Assembly: GCA_945867255.1 (NCBI GenBank) | Contig: CAMBHV010000064.1 | Span: 1 to 7,127 of the forward strand | Reading direction: 5' to 3' | Length of the DNA: 7,127 nt | From: an uncultured Clostridia bacterium | GTDB lineage: Bacteria > Bacillota > Clostridia > Oscillospirales > Ruminococcaceae | Shown here: positions 5,725 through 7,127 of the stretch, piece by piece | Layout of the letters: the number at the start of each line of letters is the position of its first letter | Position numbering within the stretch: the stretch's first letter is position 1 | Program-made: the position numbers and the translations under genes | The notes under the pieces: generated by a model | The model's input: the letters and a program-made list of their open reading frames with translations, nothing else | Database searches by the model: none | Told to the model about the DNA's origin: nothing

Positions 5725-6803
5725 TTCACGGCTCCTTCCGTGCTTTCCGTCTGTGCCATATACAAACTTCTGGAGGGGAAGGCCAGGCTTACACCTTGTT
5801 GCGCAAGAATGCCCAGAATGCGCAGGTTGATATCCTCTCGCACAGCACGGTATTCTTTTATGTCGGTGGTTTTGGTGTAAAACTGCACCAGAACATCCAG
5901 GCTGCTGGGGCCAAAATCCAACATGCGAACCTGAACGGTATCCGTGTGAACATCAGGGTGTTGCTTTAACATATCTGTTACACTCTGCACCGTGCTTTGC
6001 AAAGCCGCAGAGGAAGTTTTATATTCCAACCCCAGTGTGAATTTAGCAAGGCGCATGTTCATGCGTGTCCAGTTGGTGATAGGCGTGGTAGTGAACTTGG
6101 AGTTTGGCACTGTGACCAGTGCGTTATCCAATGTGCGAACTTTGGTAGAACGCAGGCTGATATCTTCCACTGTACCTTCTACGTCCGGCGTACTGACCCA
6201 ATCACCAATTTCAAAAGGACGTTCTGTTACAAGTACAAGGCCGCCAAAGAAGTTGCTGACCATGTCTTGCCCGGCTAGGGCGAATGATAACCCGCCAAGG
6301 CCCAGGCCGGCGAGAACGCCATTGATATTGTATCCGAGTTCGGCCAGTACCATGGCTGCGGCAATTAAAAGCACCAGGGCCTGTACGATACGCATCACAA
6401 AAACAGCCAGCGCCCGGCCGGTGGCAAGGGGAAGATGTGCGCCGATCCCTTCAATCAGGCAGGGAAGCTGGTTTGCGGCGCGCAGCAGGCCCCAGGTGAT
6501 AAATACAATACACGAGATACTGCACACAGTATTCACAAGGTTTAATGCGGGCAATTGTGCGCGCAGTTCTACAGGAAGCAACCCTACGCAGCCCCACACT
6601 CCAACTGCAAGCAGGCATAGCGTTGTGGGCTTCAGAAAGGCTTCCGAAACAAGCGCAATTTGCGGGTGCCCCATGTGCCGCGCAATACGAGCAACGCCCG
6701 GCCCCAGAAGACGGTGTGCAACGGCGGCAGCGCCTGTGCACAAAAGCAGAAAAAGAATGGCAGGCACAAATTGCTGCCAGCTTAACCCCTGAAATAAAGA
6801 CAT
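5721..6803 (-). CDS. MscS-family mechanosensitive ion channel
   Basis: A membrane channel of the small-conductance mechanosensitive family, which opens under membrane tension to release solutes on osmotic downshock. The 360 residues contain hydrophobic segments at about 13-33, 60-78, 90-110 and 133-156. The pore helix, 159-191, has Gly/Ala-rich GVLAGLGLGGLSFALAGQ followed by DMVSNFFGGLVLVTERPFEIGDWV, the family hallmark. The beta domain carries VEGTVEDISLRSTKVRTLDN and VTVPNSKF, and a cytoplasmic alpha/beta vestibule domain fills 249-345. Two extra helices over E. coli MscS are typical of mid-size homologues such as the YnaI type. The start is chosen at ATG 6803, 8 nt after GGAGG (6812-6816). 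The ATG at 6809 is only 2 nt from it, and the ATG at 6884 precedes the ribosome site. It is the first gene of a two-gene operon with the lipoprotein. Conducted solute and gating are unknown. Confidence 0.95.
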   Translation of the reverse strand: MSLFQGLSWQQFVPAILFLLLCTGAAAVAHRLLGPGVARIARHMGHPQIALVSEAFLKPTTLCLLAVGVWGCVGLLPVELRAQLPALNLVNTVCSISCIVFITWGLLRAANQLPCLIEGIGAHLPLATGRALAVFVMRIVQALVLLIAAAMVLAELGYNINGVLAGLGLGGLSFALAGQDMVSNFFGGLVLVTERPFEIGDWVSTPDVEGTVEDISLRSTKVRTLDNALVTVPNSKFTTTPITNWTRMNMRLAKFTLGLEYKTSSAALQSTVQSVTDMLKQHPDVHTDTVQVRMLDFGPSSLDVLVQFYTKTTDIKEYRAVREDINLRILGILAQQGVSLAFPSRSLYMAQTESTEGAVK

Positions 6804-6869
6804 GGACATGTCCTCCTTTTCAATTTGAAAAGCACAGCAGATGGAAACGGTAAAGTGTCTGACATGTGC

Positions 6870-6894
6870 TGATAAATTTATCATATCATAAATT
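6870..6894. promoter_or_regulatory. Nested AT-rich palindromes upstream of the mscS operon
   Basis: TGATAAATTTATCA (6870-6883) is a perfect 14-bp palindrome. It overlaps AATTTAT-CATATC-ATAAATT (6875-6894), an inverted repeat with 7-bp arms. On the - strand two overlapping TATGAT hexamers (6885-6890 and 6880-6885) lie here and could be the -10 of the mscS operon, but only a poor -35 (CTGTAT, 17 bp before the second) is found. It may be an operator or promoter, or simply AT-rich spacer. Confidence 0.35.
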
Positions 6895-6961
6895 GCCTCG
6901 GGATACAGCTACTCTATCTGTTTTTATGAAAAAAGAAAATACATCATTTTTTGCCTTTTTC

Positions 6962-6990
6962 TTGCATTTTTATACTGGATGCGCTATGAT
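6962..6990 (+). promoter_or_regulatory. Sigma-A promoter reading into the FMN riboswitch
   Basis: TTGCAT (-35, 6962-6967) is followed after 17 bp by TATGAT (-10, 6985-6990), giving 4 of 6 and 5 of 6 consensus matches. The expected start near 6997 is a few bases before the P1 stem of the riboswitch, exactly where such a promoter should be. The T-rich stretch upstream (6954-6961) may act as an UP-like element. Confidence 0.75.
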
Positions 6991-7001
6991 ATATGCAAAG
7001 C

Positions 7002-7120
7002 TTGTTTCGGGGCGGGGTGAAATTCCCCACCGGTGGTGATAGCCCACGAACGCGAAGGTGTCTTCGCGCCGATTTGGTGAAATTCCAAAGCCGACGGTAT
7101 AGTCCGGATGAAAGAAACAG
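7002..7120 (+). promoter_or_regulatory. FMN riboswitch (RFN element), complete aptamer
   Basis: This RNA binds flavin mononucleotide and lowers expression of riboflavin synthesis or transport genes. Conserved blocks in order: TTTCGGGGCGGGGTGAAATT (from 7005), CCCACCGGTGGTGATAGCCC, a variable hairpin CGCGAAG-GTGT-CTTCGCG, GATTTGGTGAAATTCCAAAG, then CCGACGGTATAGTCCGGATG and AAAGAAACAG. P1 closes with TTGTTTC (7002-7008) against GAAACAG (7114-7120), seven pairs including one U-G. The expression platform and the controlled gene lie beyond the right edge; a rib operon or a ribU-type transporter would be expected. It diverges from the mscS operon. Confidence 0.97.
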
Positions 7121-7127
7121 CGCGGCC

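Noticed and set aside
5992..6792. 266-codon open frame on the + strand
   Set aside because: It is antisense to the MscS-family gene. Its product is Arg/Ser/Pro-rich without motifs, as expected of a shadow frame.
6804..6884. Upstream N-terminal extension of the MscS-family protein
   Set aside because: The ribosome site GGAGG at 6812-6816 lies inside this stretch and points to ATG 6803. The extra residues show no conserved membrane segment.

Overview
The window looks like ordinary chromosome from a Gram-positive Clostridia-type bacterium (Firmicutes), perhaps an Oscillospiraceae-like gut organism. The evidence is strong GGAGG-type ribosome binding sites before almost every gene, near-consensus sigma-A promoters, an FMN (RFN) riboswitch, a lipoprotein with a long Ser/Ala linker, and Firmicutes-type glmS, nadE and pyrG sequences. 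The order-level placement is inference; no rRNA or other taxonomic marker is present.

Layout. (1) 2-1702, + strand: glmS lacking its first ~45 codons, running off the left edge. (2) 1703-1784: an 82-bp gap with a perfect 11-bp hairpin and a second small inverted repeat. (3) 1785-2516, + strand: nadE (ammonia-dependent NAD synthetase). (4) 2517-2631: a strong bidirectional terminator shared with the convergent gene on the right. (5) 2632-3138, - strand: a GNAT acetyltransferase with its own promoter and a folded leader. (6) 3281-4885, - strand: pyrG (CTP synthase), preceded by a consensus promoter and an intrinsic terminator lying between promoter and ribosome binding site, i.e. an attenuator. 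(7) 5038-5724 and 5721-6803, - strand: a two-gene operon, an MscS-family channel followed by a lipoprotein, overlapping by 4 bases (ATGA). (8) 6804-7127: a divergent intergenic region with AT-rich palindromes, a + strand promoter and a complete FMN riboswitch aptamer. The gene the riboswitch controls lies beyond the right edge.

The genes share no single pathway. glmS (amino sugar for cell wall), nadE (NAD) and pyrG (CTP) are housekeeping biosynthesis; the MscS/lipoprotein pair concerns the envelope; the riboswitch concerns riboflavin or FMN. I see no mobile element, CRISPR array, tRNA, rRNA or phage gene. I did not find an undescribed multi-gene system. The most interesting element is the pyrG leader: its attenuator layout resembles the Bacillus one, but the predicted start region is a run of C instead of the known GGGC initiation sequence.
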